Assembly (NCBI RefSeq): GCF_000153105.1
Contig: NZ_CH672376.1
Location: forward strand, 1,252,817 to 1,316,816
Direction: 5' to 3'
Source of the DNA: Blastopirellula marina DSM 3645
GTDB taxonomy: Bacteria; Planctomycetota; Planctomycetia; Pirellulales; Pirellulaceae
Length of the DNA: 64,000 bases
The position numbers and the translations under genes were made by a program. The notes beneath the pieces are model-generated. The model was not told the origin of the DNA, ran no database searches, and was given only the letters and a program-made list of their open reading frames with translations. Shown piece after piece: positions 24,892-33,047 of this stretch (its first letter is position 1; each line of letters begins with the position of its first letter).

Positions 24892-27126
24892 TTAAGGAAT
24901 GACCTCATAAAACTGGCCCCACGCGGCGGAAGGCTGATTTTCGTCGTCAGATGGCGGCGGAGCGACCGGCTGCAGGACGTTTTGGGCGACCAGCTCCGCG
25001 AAAAACTCGGGGGTCACCAGTTTCGCAAACCCATAGTTGCCGGGGCTGCGAAACCGGGCTATTTCACTCCAGTTTACGTAGACGTGGCTGACTTTGCGGG
25101 CTCTCAGGATCTCCTTTCGCTCGGCCGCCGTTTTGTCTTTCAGCCAAACGAGGGGAGAACTGTCGAAGCACGTGTGATAGTGGATCGGCGTCTGCATATA
25201 GAAGACGTCCGCTTTCCCTTCCACAATCGCGCAGTGATCAGGCGGAACCAGTGCAGCGAGCAGCGGGACATCGGGACCGGCGTTGGCCTCTTTCAGCAAC
25301 CGATAATCGGTGAAGTAGAAGGTGGGCGCCAGAAACGAGTTTTGCCAGTTGATCCAAAAAAAGCAGAAGACTAGGCCCGCGGCGGTGATCGAGTTGCAAA
25401 CGACTCGCCAACCGGCAGCCCGAAATCGGGCGGCGCCATATCCGGCGATCAGCGCCACCACCGGCGCGAGCGGGATCAAAAAGCGATCGTACCGATGTGT
25501 GAACAGCCACCAAACGGCGAAGTAGTAAACCGCGTAAAGAGCCAATCGCCAGACCGCGGCGTCGGCGAGCGACCCATCGGATTCGTCCTTCGGAAACGAC
25601 CGCGGCCACCAACGTGCTAAGGAAAAAACCGCGAGCGCCGCTAGCGCCAACGGCGTCAGCGCTACGTTGGTCCAATCGCTGGCGTAGGCGACTTTTTTAA
25701 GCCCGTTCAATAGCAAAGTGGGCGTAACGCTATGGCCGGAGGCGTCGGTCGGAACGCGATGCGCGGCGCGCCACTGGGCGATTTGTTCCGGCGTGCGAAT
25801 CGAATCGGCGAAGACCGAGCCCGCCAACGGATAGACCGGGTTGCCGGTGTAGACGACATTTTTGATCAGCCACGGCGCGAATAGTAGCGTCACGCCGATC
25901 GTAAACGCGATGGCCGACTTGAAGTTCAACCGGCCCCCTTCCAGCGAGATCCAAACTGCCAGCGGCATCACCAGCAGCGGCAATGCCGGATACTTACAGG
26001 CCGTCGCCATGCCGGCCATGAGTCCACACAACAGCGCGAGCCGCGGAAGTGGAGCCGCCGATTCAGCTTCGCTGCTGCGTTTGGCTTGAAACCAGAGGAT
26101 CGCGACCAAGATCGTCGCCAACGTGTAAAAGGCCCAAACGCCGTCGACCAGGCCATAGACGGCGACGAAGACGATCCAGGGAGTTCCGACCACGACGATG
26201 GCCGCGATTTGCCCGGCATAGGACCCTGCGATGCGTCTTGCGGCGCAGTAAGCGGCGAGCGCGGTCAGCGGCGCGAACATGCTGATCAGCGTCTTGCCGA
26301 CCAGCGCGCCACAGAACCAGGCTTGATCGCTGGGCCACAACGTCATCGGCAACAGCGCAAACATCTCGGCGCCCATCGGCAGCCCGCTGTAGGCGTTGTA
26401 TGACTCCACGGCGATCCGGCCGCTGGCGAGCCACTCGGTCGGCAGTCGCAGGTGATACTCCAATACGTCGTATTCGTAAGGCGGCATCATCCCGCCCAAC
26501 AAAGTGCAAATGACAATCGGCGCCGCCGCGGCGATCCAGGGCCAAGGAATTGGCTCGCTGGTCGACGCTTCAACGCGGCTCAACCGATGTTGTCGATACC
26601 AATCGAATGCTCCCCATGCGGCCATCAACAGGAGCGGAGCGACGATCAATAAGGGGTAGTGAAGCAAGCCGGCGAAACCAATGGCGAACGTCCAGAGCGA
26701 AACGGCCGCCATGCCGAGAGCCGCCGAAAGGACGAACATTTCTAGCCGCGACAAGATCGCCGGCAAACCTATTCTGGTCAGCAAAAATCGACCGACCAGC
26801 GTTGCGCTGACCAGGATGGCGATCGCTGCCAGCAACACCGGCGTCCGCTGAGTAAAGAAGGGCAGGGGATCAACCAGTAGATCAGCCCAAGTCGCCAAGA
26901 CCGACGTGAAGTTGCCCAGGATGGTGAACAGCACGGTTAGGCGATCGGCTGGTTCCTGACGGTAGACCGGCAGCGGCGCTTGGAAATAAACGAGCAAATA
27001 GCCGAAGCTCAGCAGGGCCAACAACGCCGCCGGGACAAATCGGCGGTGATCGTGAAGGGGGGATCCCACTTCTGTGGCGTCAGAAGATGAGGAAGCAGTT
27101 CGCTCGCGGCGAGATTTTTTCGACAT
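24892..27126 (-). CDS. Polytopic glycosyltransferase-like membrane protein (GT39/PMT type)
   Basis: A 744-residue membrane protein with about 12 hydrophobic helices between residues 30 and 600 and a soluble C-terminal tail. After helix 6 or so comes PPYEYDVLEYHLRLPTEWLA, which resembles the acidic first periplasmic loop of ArnT/PMT-like (GT-C fold) glycosyltransferases, where an Asp/Glu is catalytic and the donor is polyprenyl-linked sugar. Later loops include YAVYYFAVWWLFTHRYDRFL. The exact donor and acceptor cannot be inferred. It is followed on the same strand by shc and hpnH; a role in modifying hopanoids or cell-wall polymers is only a guess. The ASCH/winged-helix gene ends 4 bp before it. 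Confidence 0.65.
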   Translation of the reverse strand: MSKKSRRERTASSSSDATEVGSPLHDHRRFVPAALLALLSFGYLLVYFQAPLPVYRQEPADRLTVLFTILGNFTSVLATWADLLVDPLPFFTQRTPVLLAAIAILVSATLVGRFLLTRIGLPAILSRLEMFVLSAALGMAAVSLWTFAIGFAGLLHYPLLIVAPLLLMAAWGAFDWYRQHRLSRVEASTSEPIPWPWIAAAAPIVICTLLGGMMPPYEYDVLEYHLRLPTEWLASGRIAVESYNAYSGLPMGAEMFALLPMTLWPSDQAWFCGALVGKTLISMFAPLTALAAYCAARRIAGSYAGQIAAIVVVGTPWIVFVAVYGLVDGVWAFYTLATILVAILWFQAKRSSEAESAAPLPRLALLCGLMAGMATACKYPALPLLVMPLAVWISLEGGRLNFKSAIAFTIGVTLLFAPWLIKNVVYTGNPVYPLAGSVFADSIRTPEQIAQWRAAHRVPTDASGHSVTPTLLLNGLKKVAYASDWTNVALTPLALAALAVFSLARWWPRSFPKDESDGSLADAAVWRLALYAVYYFAVWWLFTHRYDRFLIPLAPVVALIAGYGAARFRAAGWRVVCNSITAAGLVFCFFWINWQNSFLAPTFYFTDYRLLKEANAGPDVPLLAALVPPDHCAIVEGKADVFYMQTPIHYHTCFDSSPLVWLKDKTAAERKEILRARKVSHVYVNWSEIARFRSPGNYGFAKLVTPEFFAELVAQNVLQPVAPPPSDDENQPSAAWGQFYEVIP

Positions 27127-27130
27127 ACGA

Positions 27131-27727
27131 CTACGCGTCCTGCGCTTGTTGCTTCAAGTGATCGAGCAGCGCCGCGCCCCGGGGAGAAATTCGATAGCCC
27201 GGCGTCAGGCTTTCGGTCAGTCCCAGTTGCTTTAACTTACGGATGTTGAGCTTCAGCCATTCTTTATCGACCCGCAGCAAGTCAGCCAAGTCGCCGGCTT
27301 TGGTCTTGGGCTGGCGATCAATCATCGTCAGCACGCGCTCGGTCCAGGCGCCCTGTTTCGACGCGGCGTCGTATCTGCCCAATTTTTTCAGCAACAGGGC
27401 CAGGTCTTCCGCGGTCAGGTCGTCATCGCGACGCAGGGCGATCCGGGGATCTTCGCCAGCCAGGCGAAACCGAATCCGGTAAAGCGGAGCGTCACGCTGC
27501 GTCGTGAGATTGGCCCGGAGGTCGGCAAGCGAGTCAAAGCCGGCCTGGGCCGCCTGGCGTTCATTGATTTGCTGGGGCTGGATCGGCTTTACTTCCTCAA
27601 TCGCCAGCACGCCGATCGCCGTGGTGAGCGTCCCACCCACTTTGACGGTGGGCCGTTTCCAGCGCCGAAAAGCGAGCGTCACCTTGCCGGCGGCGATTTG
27701 TTCAAGGATATGTTGTTTGAAAAGCAC
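27131..27727 (-). CDS. ASCH-like domain protein with C-terminal winged helix
   Basis: A 198-residue protein from a GTG start. The N-terminal 95 residues read as an ASCH-type domain (MLFKQHILEQIAAGKVTLAF, then RRWKRPTVKVGGTL and IGVLAIEEVKPI), a PUA-like fold expected to bind RNA or modified nucleosides. Residues about 125-195 form a winged-helix-like unit (KTKAGDLADLLRVDKEWLKL then NIRKLKQLGLTESL and GYRISPRGAALLDHL). A longer in-frame start at 27850 would overlap the divergent DHDPS gene, so I prefer the GTG at 27727. It ends 4 bp before the glycosyltransferase gene. Combination suggests an RNA- or DNA-linked regulator; the function is unknown. Confidence 0.6.
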   Translation of the reverse strand: MLFKQHILEQIAAGKVTLAFRRWKRPTVKVGGTLTTAIGVLAIEEVKPIQPQQINERQAAQAGFDSLADLRANLTTQRDAPLYRIRFRLAGEDPRIALRRDDDLTAEDLALLLKKLGRYDAASKQGAWTERVLTMIDRQPKTKAGDLADLLRVDKEWLKLNIRKLKQLGLTESLTPGYRISPRGAALLDHLKQQAQDA

Positions 27728-27848
27728 GAAAAATCCAAAGAGGAAGTCACCGCTGACTTCGAGCGGAACATGAACTAAGATATCTAAATCGTATAAAATT
27801 GATTTTACCTCCGTCAGCCCGTCGCCGTTAGGCCAAGCCTCGCTAATC

Positions 27849-28868
27849 ATGTCGAATCAAGCCCGTCTCGCCGGTATTTTTACACCCAATATTGTCCCGT
27901 TGGATGCTCGCGGAGATATCAATGAGCCAGAGCTGCGGCGCTACGTCGATTGGCTGATCGAACGCGGCGTGCATGGTCTTTACCCGAATGGATCAACCGG
28001 CGAGTTCCTCCGTTTTACGGCCGAAGAACGCCGTCGGATCATCGAGATCATGGCCGACCAGACGGCCGGTCGCGTGCCGATCTTGGCCGGCGCCGCCGAA
28101 GCGAATGTTCGTGAAACGATCAAAGCTTGCGAAAACTATTATGAGTATGGCTGCCGCGCCGTCGCGATTGTGTCGCCGTTTTACTACAAACTGAGCCCGG
28201 CCGGCGTTTACGCCTACTTCAAAGAGATCGGCGACAACACGCCGATCGACGTCACGCTTTACAACATTCCGATGTTCGCGTCGCCGATCGATGTGCCGAC
28301 GGTGCAGCGGTTGGCCGAAGAGTGTCCGCGAGTGATTGCGATCAAAGATTCGTCGGGCGATTTGCCTCACATGATGCGGATGATCGCGGCCGTTCGCCCG
28401 CTGCGTCCTGATTTTGGCTTTATGACCGGCTGGGACGCCGCGCTGATGCCGATGATGTTGATCGGTTGCGACGGCGGAACCAACGCGACCAGCGGTGTCG
28501 TGCCGGAAATCACCCGCAAACTTTATGACCTGACCAAAGCCGGGCGCTTGGATGAAGCTTGCGATTTGCAGTATCGGCTGCTCAAGCTGTTTGACGCGAT
28601 GCTCTATAACAGCGAATTTCCGGAAGGTTTCCGAGCGGCGCTGGCGCTGCGCGGTTTCCAGCCAGGGCGAGGACGTCAGCCGCAGTCGGACAGTCAGCTT
28701 TTGGCGATTGATGAACTGAAACGCGAACTGCAATGTTTGTTGGCGGCCGAAGGGTACGTTGACGAACCGATCGGCGGTTGTGCGATCAAAGAAGAAGTCG
28801 ACTCGGACGAAGTCGCCCGCATCGTGCAAAATGTCGTCGGCGAACTGAAGCGGCGCGGTTTGGCGTAA
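27849..28868 (+). CDS. Dihydrodipicolinate synthase family aldolase
   Basis: A 339-residue class I aldolase of the DapA/NAL superfamily. The catalytic pieces are visible: GSTGEFLRF (48-56, carboxylate-binding), Tyr138 in TLYNIP and the Schiff-base Lys166 in AIKDSSGD. The (beta/alpha)8 barrel takes residues 1-300. A further 30-40 residues ([20 protein letters not shown]) extend past the usual C-terminus. True DapA is about 295 residues and lies with lysine genes; here there are none, so a sugar-acid or sialic-acid-type substrate is equally possible. An AT-rich stretch with TATAAA near 27798 lies in the divergent promoter region. A terminator follows at 28899. Confidence 0.83.
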   Translation: MSNQARLAGIFTPNIVPLDARGDINEPELRRYVDWLIERGVHGLYPNGSTGEFLRFTAEERRRIIEIMADQTAGRVPILAGAAEANVRETIKACENYYEYGCRAVAIVSPFYYKLSPAGVYAYFKEIGDNTPIDVTLYNIPMFASPIDVPTVQRLAEECPRVIAIKDSSGDLPHMMRMIAAVRPLRPDFGFMTGWDAALMPMMLIGCDGGTNATSGVVPEITRKLYDLTKAGRLDEACDLQYRLLKLFDAMLYNSEFPEGFRAALALRGFQPGRGRQPQSDSQLLAIDELKRELQCLLAAEGYVDEPIGGCAIKEEVDSDEVARIVQNVVGELKRRGLA

Positions 28869-28898
28869 GCGTCGCAACTTTCGACAAGAAGCAAGCAG

Positions 28899-28934
28899 AA
28901 GCGTGCGGGAGAGATTACTCCGGCACGCTTTTTT
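28899..28934 (+). terminator. Rho-independent terminator after the DHDPS-family gene
   Basis: AGCGTGCGGGAG (28900-28911) pairs with CTCCGGCACGCT (28918-28929), eleven of twelve positions, and is followed by TTTTTT. It lies 31 bp after the stop codon and before the convergent lipoprotein gene. Confidence 0.85.
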
Positions 28935-28948
28935 GTTTTTCGCCTTCT

Positions 28949-29353
28949 TTATCGCGGCAACTTCAGACCGGGAATATCTAACTCAAGCGGTTGGTCAGGC
29001 AGCCAGTCGACTTCCAACGGCGTCGTTTTGCGGCTGGCGTACTTCTTCGGCAAGATGACCGGCGAACCAACAGACTCGACCGTAAACAAATACTTGCCAG
29101 GCTCTAACTGCAGCGGCCCCGCCGCGGCTGGCTGAACCAACTCAAACGAACCATCGGCGGCGGTGACGCCAAAACCGAGCGGCGTATCGTCGGCTGCATC
29201 AGACCGATAGACGTGCACCTGCATCTCGCCGAGCGGATTTCCGCTGGTCACGAGCGTGCCGGAAGTTCCGCCGGTAACCGGCTGCGGGCCGCAACCGACG
29301 CTGAGCGGCAATAAAATCGCGGACAACGTCAGGAGTATATTCAAACGGTTCAT
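28949..29353 (-). CDS. Small lipoprotein downstream of PepSY gene
   Basis: A 134-residue lipoprotein. The signal MNRLNILLTLSAILLPLSVG ends in a lipobox at Cys21 (SVGC). The mature part is a beta-sandwich of the carboxypeptidase-regulatory type: SGTLVTSGNPLGEMQVHVYR, then DGSFELVQPAAAGPLQLEPG and KYLFTVESVG. The start codon overlaps the stop of the PepSY gene by 4 bp (ATGA), so they are translationally coupled. Such pairing implies the lipoprotein works with the PepSY membrane protein on the outside of the membrane, possibly in metal or siderophore handling; this is inference. Confidence 0.8.
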   Translation of the reverse strand: MNRLNILLTLSAILLPLSVGCGPQPVTGGTSGTLVTSGNPLGEMQVHVYRSDAADDTPLGFGVTAADGSFELVQPAAAGPLQLEPGKYLFTVESVGSPVILPKKYASRKTTPLEVDWLPDQPLELDIPGLKLPR

Positions 29354-30690
29354 TGAGGAGTGACCTCCGGCGTATGAAAACTGCGTAAACCAAGCCAACC
29401 GCGGACGCTGGGGATGCGACGCAGCAAGAGACGTTCGACCAGGCAAATGGCCAGGAGCGACGCGCCGAACAGAGGAAGATAGATCGCGAGTCCAAGCACG
29501 ATCGCAGTCAACCCAATCGATAGCCGGGGAGCGGCGCCGACGCTGGGAGCCCCCAAGACGCCGCGATCGCGGCGTCGCCACCACAAGATGACGCCGCTGG
29601 CGCAAAGCAGGATCAGCCCGCTGGTTGTGATGACGGCCAGCAGTTGATTGAGCCAGCCAAACAACTGTCCCTCGTGCAGCGCGATGCCGACGCCCACGAT
29701 TTGATCGATCGCGTGGCGATCGGCAAAATCTTTTCGGCTGGTCACTTCGCCGCGCTCGCCGTCGATCGTCAAATCAACACGATAGGGACGATTTTGCGTC
29801 ATGGACTGCACCTTCCAGTCGGTGGAATCGCCGCGCGGCGGTGAGATAATCACCGGCGGCGGCAAACGTAGCGTCGTCGCCGCGGCGGCGACCTGATCCA
29901 CGGATTGGAAATCGAACGGCGGTTTCTCGTCGGTCGACTGCTCTTTTCGAGGCCGGTTGATTTGCCAATCCTGGCGCGCCACGGCCGTTCCGGTCCATTG
30001 CCGTGCAGTGCGAAAGTAGTTTCCCCAAAAGCTGGACCAGGGAAGACCGGAGAGAATCAGCACGATCGCGAACCCAGAGATCCAGATTCCCGTGACGCTG
30101 TGGATGTCGCGCCAGAAGATTTTCTTGCCGCTCGTCAAACGCGGAAAAAGGACTCCGCCAAACCCGCTCCACTTGCGGGGGCACCACAGGTAGAGACCGG
30201 TGAAGATCAAGACGATGGTCCAGCAAGCGGTCAGTTCGACCAGGTACGATCCGCGGCTGCCGAGAAACAATTCTCCATGCAAACGACGCACGACCGCAAT
30301 GAAGCGATCCGCCTCGGGCGTTTGATGCAGCAACTGCCCGCTCGCTGGATCGACATAGCAGCGAATCCGCTCGCCCTGTTGCGTGACCACGATCCGAGTC
30401 GCCGCATTATCCGCCGTCGGCAATTCGAGCGAGTGGAACTTGGAGCCAGGCAGAGTCGCCAGCGTCGTTTCGATCAGCGTCGAAATCGGCTGCGTATTTT
30501 CGGTGACCGCTTGTTGATCGTATGGCCGGTCAAGCCAAGCTTCGATCTGCGGCTTGAACAAATAGATCGTGCCGCTGATCGACAGCACGAGCAAAACGGG
30601 AATGCAAAACAGGCCTGCATAAAAGTGCCAACGCCATACGGCGCGGTAGTCAGGCCAAGGCCGCTTGCGCGGCGCTTCACGAGTATTCAT
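29350..30690 (-). CDS. PepSY-associated transmembrane protein
   Basis: A 446-residue protein of the PepSY_TM family. Four membrane helices are visible: FYAGLFCIPVLLVLSISGTI (26-46), LVELTACWTIVLIFTGLYLW (about 145-165), GIWISGFAIVLILSGLPW (about 200-217) and the final pair around 350-420. The periplasmic loops hold the PepSY segments. HFYAGLF near the start, and HEGQLFGWLNQLL before the last helices, carry conserved His residues seen in PepSY proteins linked to siderophore iron reduction. Its downstream partner is a coupled lipoprotein, and upstream on the same strand are a DUF1559 and a cysteine-rich protein. Substrate not determined. Confidence 0.85.
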   Translation of the reverse strand: MNTREAPRKRPWPDYRAVWRWHFYAGLFCIPVLLVLSISGTIYLFKPQIEAWLDRPYDQQAVTENTQPISTLIETTLATLPGSKFHSLELPTADNAATRIVVTQQGERIRCYVDPASGQLLHQTPEADRFIAVVRRLHGELFLGSRGSYLVELTACWTIVLIFTGLYLWCPRKWSGFGGVLFPRLTSGKKIFWRDIHSVTGIWISGFAIVLILSGLPWSSFWGNYFRTARQWTGTAVARQDWQINRPRKEQSTDEKPPFDFQSVDQVAAAATTLRLPPPVIISPPRGDSTDWKVQSMTQNRPYRVDLTIDGERGEVTSRKDFADRHAIDQIVGVGIALHEGQLFGWLNQLLAVITTSGLILLCASGVILWWRRRDRGVLGAPSVGAAPRLSIGLTAIVLGLAIYLPLFGASLLAICLVERLLLRRIPSVRGWLGLRSFHTPEVTPQ

Positions 30691-30801
30691 AGTTCGCTGA
30701 CTGTTGGAGGGGGAATGGACCGATGGGGGCGCAACGCGAGCCGGCGCGCTTCCGCAACGAAGCGCGCTAGCCGCAATTTGCGAGCAGGCGAAAGGGTTCG
30801 C

Positions 30802-31872
30802 CTAGAATCCGCCGAGAACTTCGCCGCCGTTGGTGCTGTGCAGCCCCCGGTGCGTCGTCAGGTCGATCGTGTCGGGAAGGAAACGAACCGATCCGTCGCC
30901 GAGCGTGACATTCGCGCCGCCGGAGTGGAAACTGCGCGGCGCGAAGTAACCGGTCCAATGCGTCACGATGTCAGGAATACGACTGTTGGGCGTATGGAAC
31001 CCATTGGTGAGCGAGTTGATCGCTCCGCAAAACGCCCATGACATCCCACGCCCGCGGATCGCCGAACTTTCGCCGCCGCGCCATGAGGTGAAATCGGTCC
31101 AAAAGCTGGAGAGGTCTGGGTTGAAGATCACGCCGTCGCCGTTGGTATAGCCGCTCCAGCCTCCGCCGGAAGCGGTCATTCCTTGTCCCGGCTGCGAGCC
31201 CGAGTCGACGCCGGAGGATCCGTTGAGCGTGAACTGATAAGGAAACGGCGGCTTCTCCCCAGAAGCGAGCGTCATATCAGGACCGACGCTGCGAACTGTT
31301 TCGCTAATTACGACCGTGTTGGACGTTCCATCGGTCATGTCTCGGAAACCAACGGCCGAATTCTCATAGACGATACCGTCGGTTCTCTTTTTTAAGTCAT
31401 AGTTGGTTCCGGTTCCGCTGCCGAAACTGACCATGTAGTTGTTGCCGCCATAGGTGTATCCGTTCGCTGTGGTTTGCGACGGCGCCGGATCACTGGGGCA
31501 AAGAAACAATTCTAGGGGAGTTTCAAATGCGGTGACGAACTCCGGAGCTGGCGATTTGCCGCTCCAACCTCCGGTGAATGCATCCTGTGAGAAATCAAGT
31601 TGATCTTGCAGATTCGCTTGTTCGACAAAGGGGAGCAGGCGGGCCTGTACCGAGAAATCAACGTCGACCGTTCCCATCATCGGGAAGACCGTAAACGTCG
31701 ATTCGTAGTTGTGCAGCCCTAGTCCCAACTGCTTCAGGTTGTTCGTGCAAGACATTCGTCTCGCCGCTTCGCGGGCCTGTTGAACGGCCGGCAGTAGCAA
31801 TGCGATCAAAACGCCGATGATGGCGATCACCACCAGCAGTTCGACTAAGGTAAATGCGTGACGTATTTTCAT
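30802..31872 (-). CDS. DUF1559 pilin-like protein (copy 3)
   Basis: A 356-residue protein beginning MKIRHAFTLVELLVVIAIIG with the prepilin-type signal, continuing QQAREAARRMSCTNNLKQLG, and ending with HSGGANVTLGDG (H-x9-DG) and STNGGEVLGGF. The start at 31872 places the pilin motif at the N-terminus; an upstream in-frame ATG at 32097 would add 75 unrelated residues. The gene lies 111 bp before the PepSY gene and 116 bp after the cysteine-rich membrane protein on the same strand, so the four genes from 32672 to 28949 could form one transcription unit. Confidence 0.88.
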   Translation of the reverse strand: MKIRHAFTLVELLVVIAIIGVLIALLLPAVQQAREAARRMSCTNNLKQLGLGLHNYESTFTVFPMMGTVDVDFSVQARLLPFVEQANLQDQLDFSQDAFTGGWSGKSPAPEFVTAFETPLELFLCPSDPAPSQTTANGYTYGGNNYMVSFGSGTGTNYDLKKRTDGIVYENSAVGFRDMTDGTSNTVVISETVRSVGPDMTLASGEKPPFPYQFTLNGSSGVDSGSQPGQGMTASGGGWSGYTNGDGVIFNPDLSSFWTDFTSWRGGESSAIRGRGMSWAFCGAINSLTNGFHTPNSRIPDIVTHWTGYFAPRSFHSGGANVTLGDGSVRFLPDTIDLTTHRGLHSTNGGEVLGGF

Positions 31873-31988
31873 GTCGATTGAATTCAGGGGATCTGGTTGC
31901 GATTGGTAGAAAACGCATGCGCAGCAAAATGCGCAAGCACATCCGGCGATCGAATAGTTCGGATTCGTTGGAGCCAACGAAATTCGTA

Positions 31989-32672
31989 CTAAACCGCAGT
32001 CGCATCCGGCGGTGGACTTACCGGCGTCGTAAAGATAGACGCGGGCACTTTGTCGCAGGCCAAGAGATAGCCACAGAACTCTAGTCGCGGGCTCCACGAA
32101 GGAGCGACCGTTTCGACAACCGAGCTAGAGAAGATCGCAAACAACTCAGGCAAGCCGCCGCAGCGCGAGACCGTGAAGAACGGACCTTTATAGGGCTGCG
32201 GTCGGGCGGGGGTAGTTTTTGTTTCGCAACAGCTTCCTGGTGTAGGCGTACTGCACAAGGGGGCGCTCTGCGTAGCGCAGCAACTTTTTGTCTTAGCCGC
32301 ACAGCAGGAAGCGACCTTCGGCGTTTCACAACTGCCAGCGGCAGTGATTAGCGCCGCTTCTTGCAGCAATCGCGCCATGACATTATTGGGCGGCGTGACG
32401 CCGTTGGCTTTCGCCCAGGCCAGCCGTTCTGCGGCCGTATTGCAGCAGCAGTTGTTCCAGCAGGTATATGCGTCGCGACAACCGCATGTTCCCCCTTGGC
32501 AGGGAAATGGAATCGAGAGGTCCTGCAGCACCGTCCCGTGAAAACGAACGCCGAACGACAGGAAGATAATGTTGGCGATCAGCAGGATCGCGATCAGGCT
32601 ATGCCGGCGCATGAGAACGCTGCTGCGAGCTATTCGCAGTATCCGTTGGCCGCGTTGGGCGAGGCCGAGCAT
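31989..32672 (-). CDS. Cysteine-rich single-pass membrane protein
   Basis: A 227-residue protein. One hydrophobic helix (about 22-40, SLIAILLIANIIFLSFGVRF) follows a basic N-terminus. The next segment is strongly Cys-rich: FPCQGGTCGCRDAYTCWNNC then CCNTAAERLAWAKANGVTPP. A second cluster, ASCCAAKTKSCCATQ...GSCCETK, precedes a C-terminal domain with SRCGGLPELFAIF. I recognise the first motif from hypothetical planctomycete proteins but know no function; the CC pairs would suit metal binding. The Met at 32672 has GGAGG/AGG-type sequence upstream, and a longer in-frame start is unlikely. Same strand as DUF1559, PepSY and lipoprotein genes downstream. Confidence 0.7.
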   Translation of the reverse strand: MLGLAQRGQRILRIARSSVLMRRHSLIAILLIANIIFLSFGVRFHGTVLQDLSIPFPCQGGTCGCRDAYTCWNNCCCNTAAERLAWAKANGVTPPNNVMARLLQEAALITAAGSCETPKVASCCAAKTKSCCATQSAPLCSTPTPGSCCETKTTPARPQPYKGPFFTVSRCGGLPELFAIFSSSVVETVAPSWSPRLEFCGYLLACDKVPASIFTTPVSPPPDATAV

Positions 32673-32817
32673 CACGCCTAATTCCTCCAATCCGAATAAT
32701 TGATTGAGATTAACTGCTGAAAGCAGTGCTGGCAACTGCGGCGAATTGTCGCAGGCGCTGCCAAAAATAGAGGCGTTAGAATTCGCCCGATCTTGCCTTT
32801 CCTCCGTAGAGGGCGCG

Positions 32818-32846
32818 ATTATCCGCATGCTGACGGTTGCTAGCAA
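32818..32846 (-). promoter_or_regulatory. Candidate promoter of the cysteine-rich/PepSY cluster
   Basis: On the minus strand TTGCTA (complement of 32841-32846), a 17-bp spacer and GATAAT (complement of 32818-32823), 146 bp upstream of the Cys-rich gene. The whole divergent gap (32673-33047) shows no gene. No equivalent plus-strand promoter for the TolC gene is clear. Confidence 0.4.
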
Positions 32847-33047
32847 GGTGCGGATTTGGGGAAAGAATCCGAAATTGCGGGTTTGGTGGAGCAGGTATGC
32901 CGCATTTGCCGAAAAGACAAACGATGGATTCTGTTTCTGCCGGAAGACGTTGCGCGTTGTGCTGACGGGCTCAACCGGCCGAAGCGGTCTCTGCAGAGGG
33001 GAGGCGCGTGGATCCCCTTGGTCGGAAGCCTCGAGGAAAGGACGGCG

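Noticed and set aside
32856-33047. Longer N-terminus for the TolC protein
   Set aside because: It would place 64 non-signal residues before an excellent lipoprotein signal; the Met at 33048 has GAGGAAAGGA upstream.
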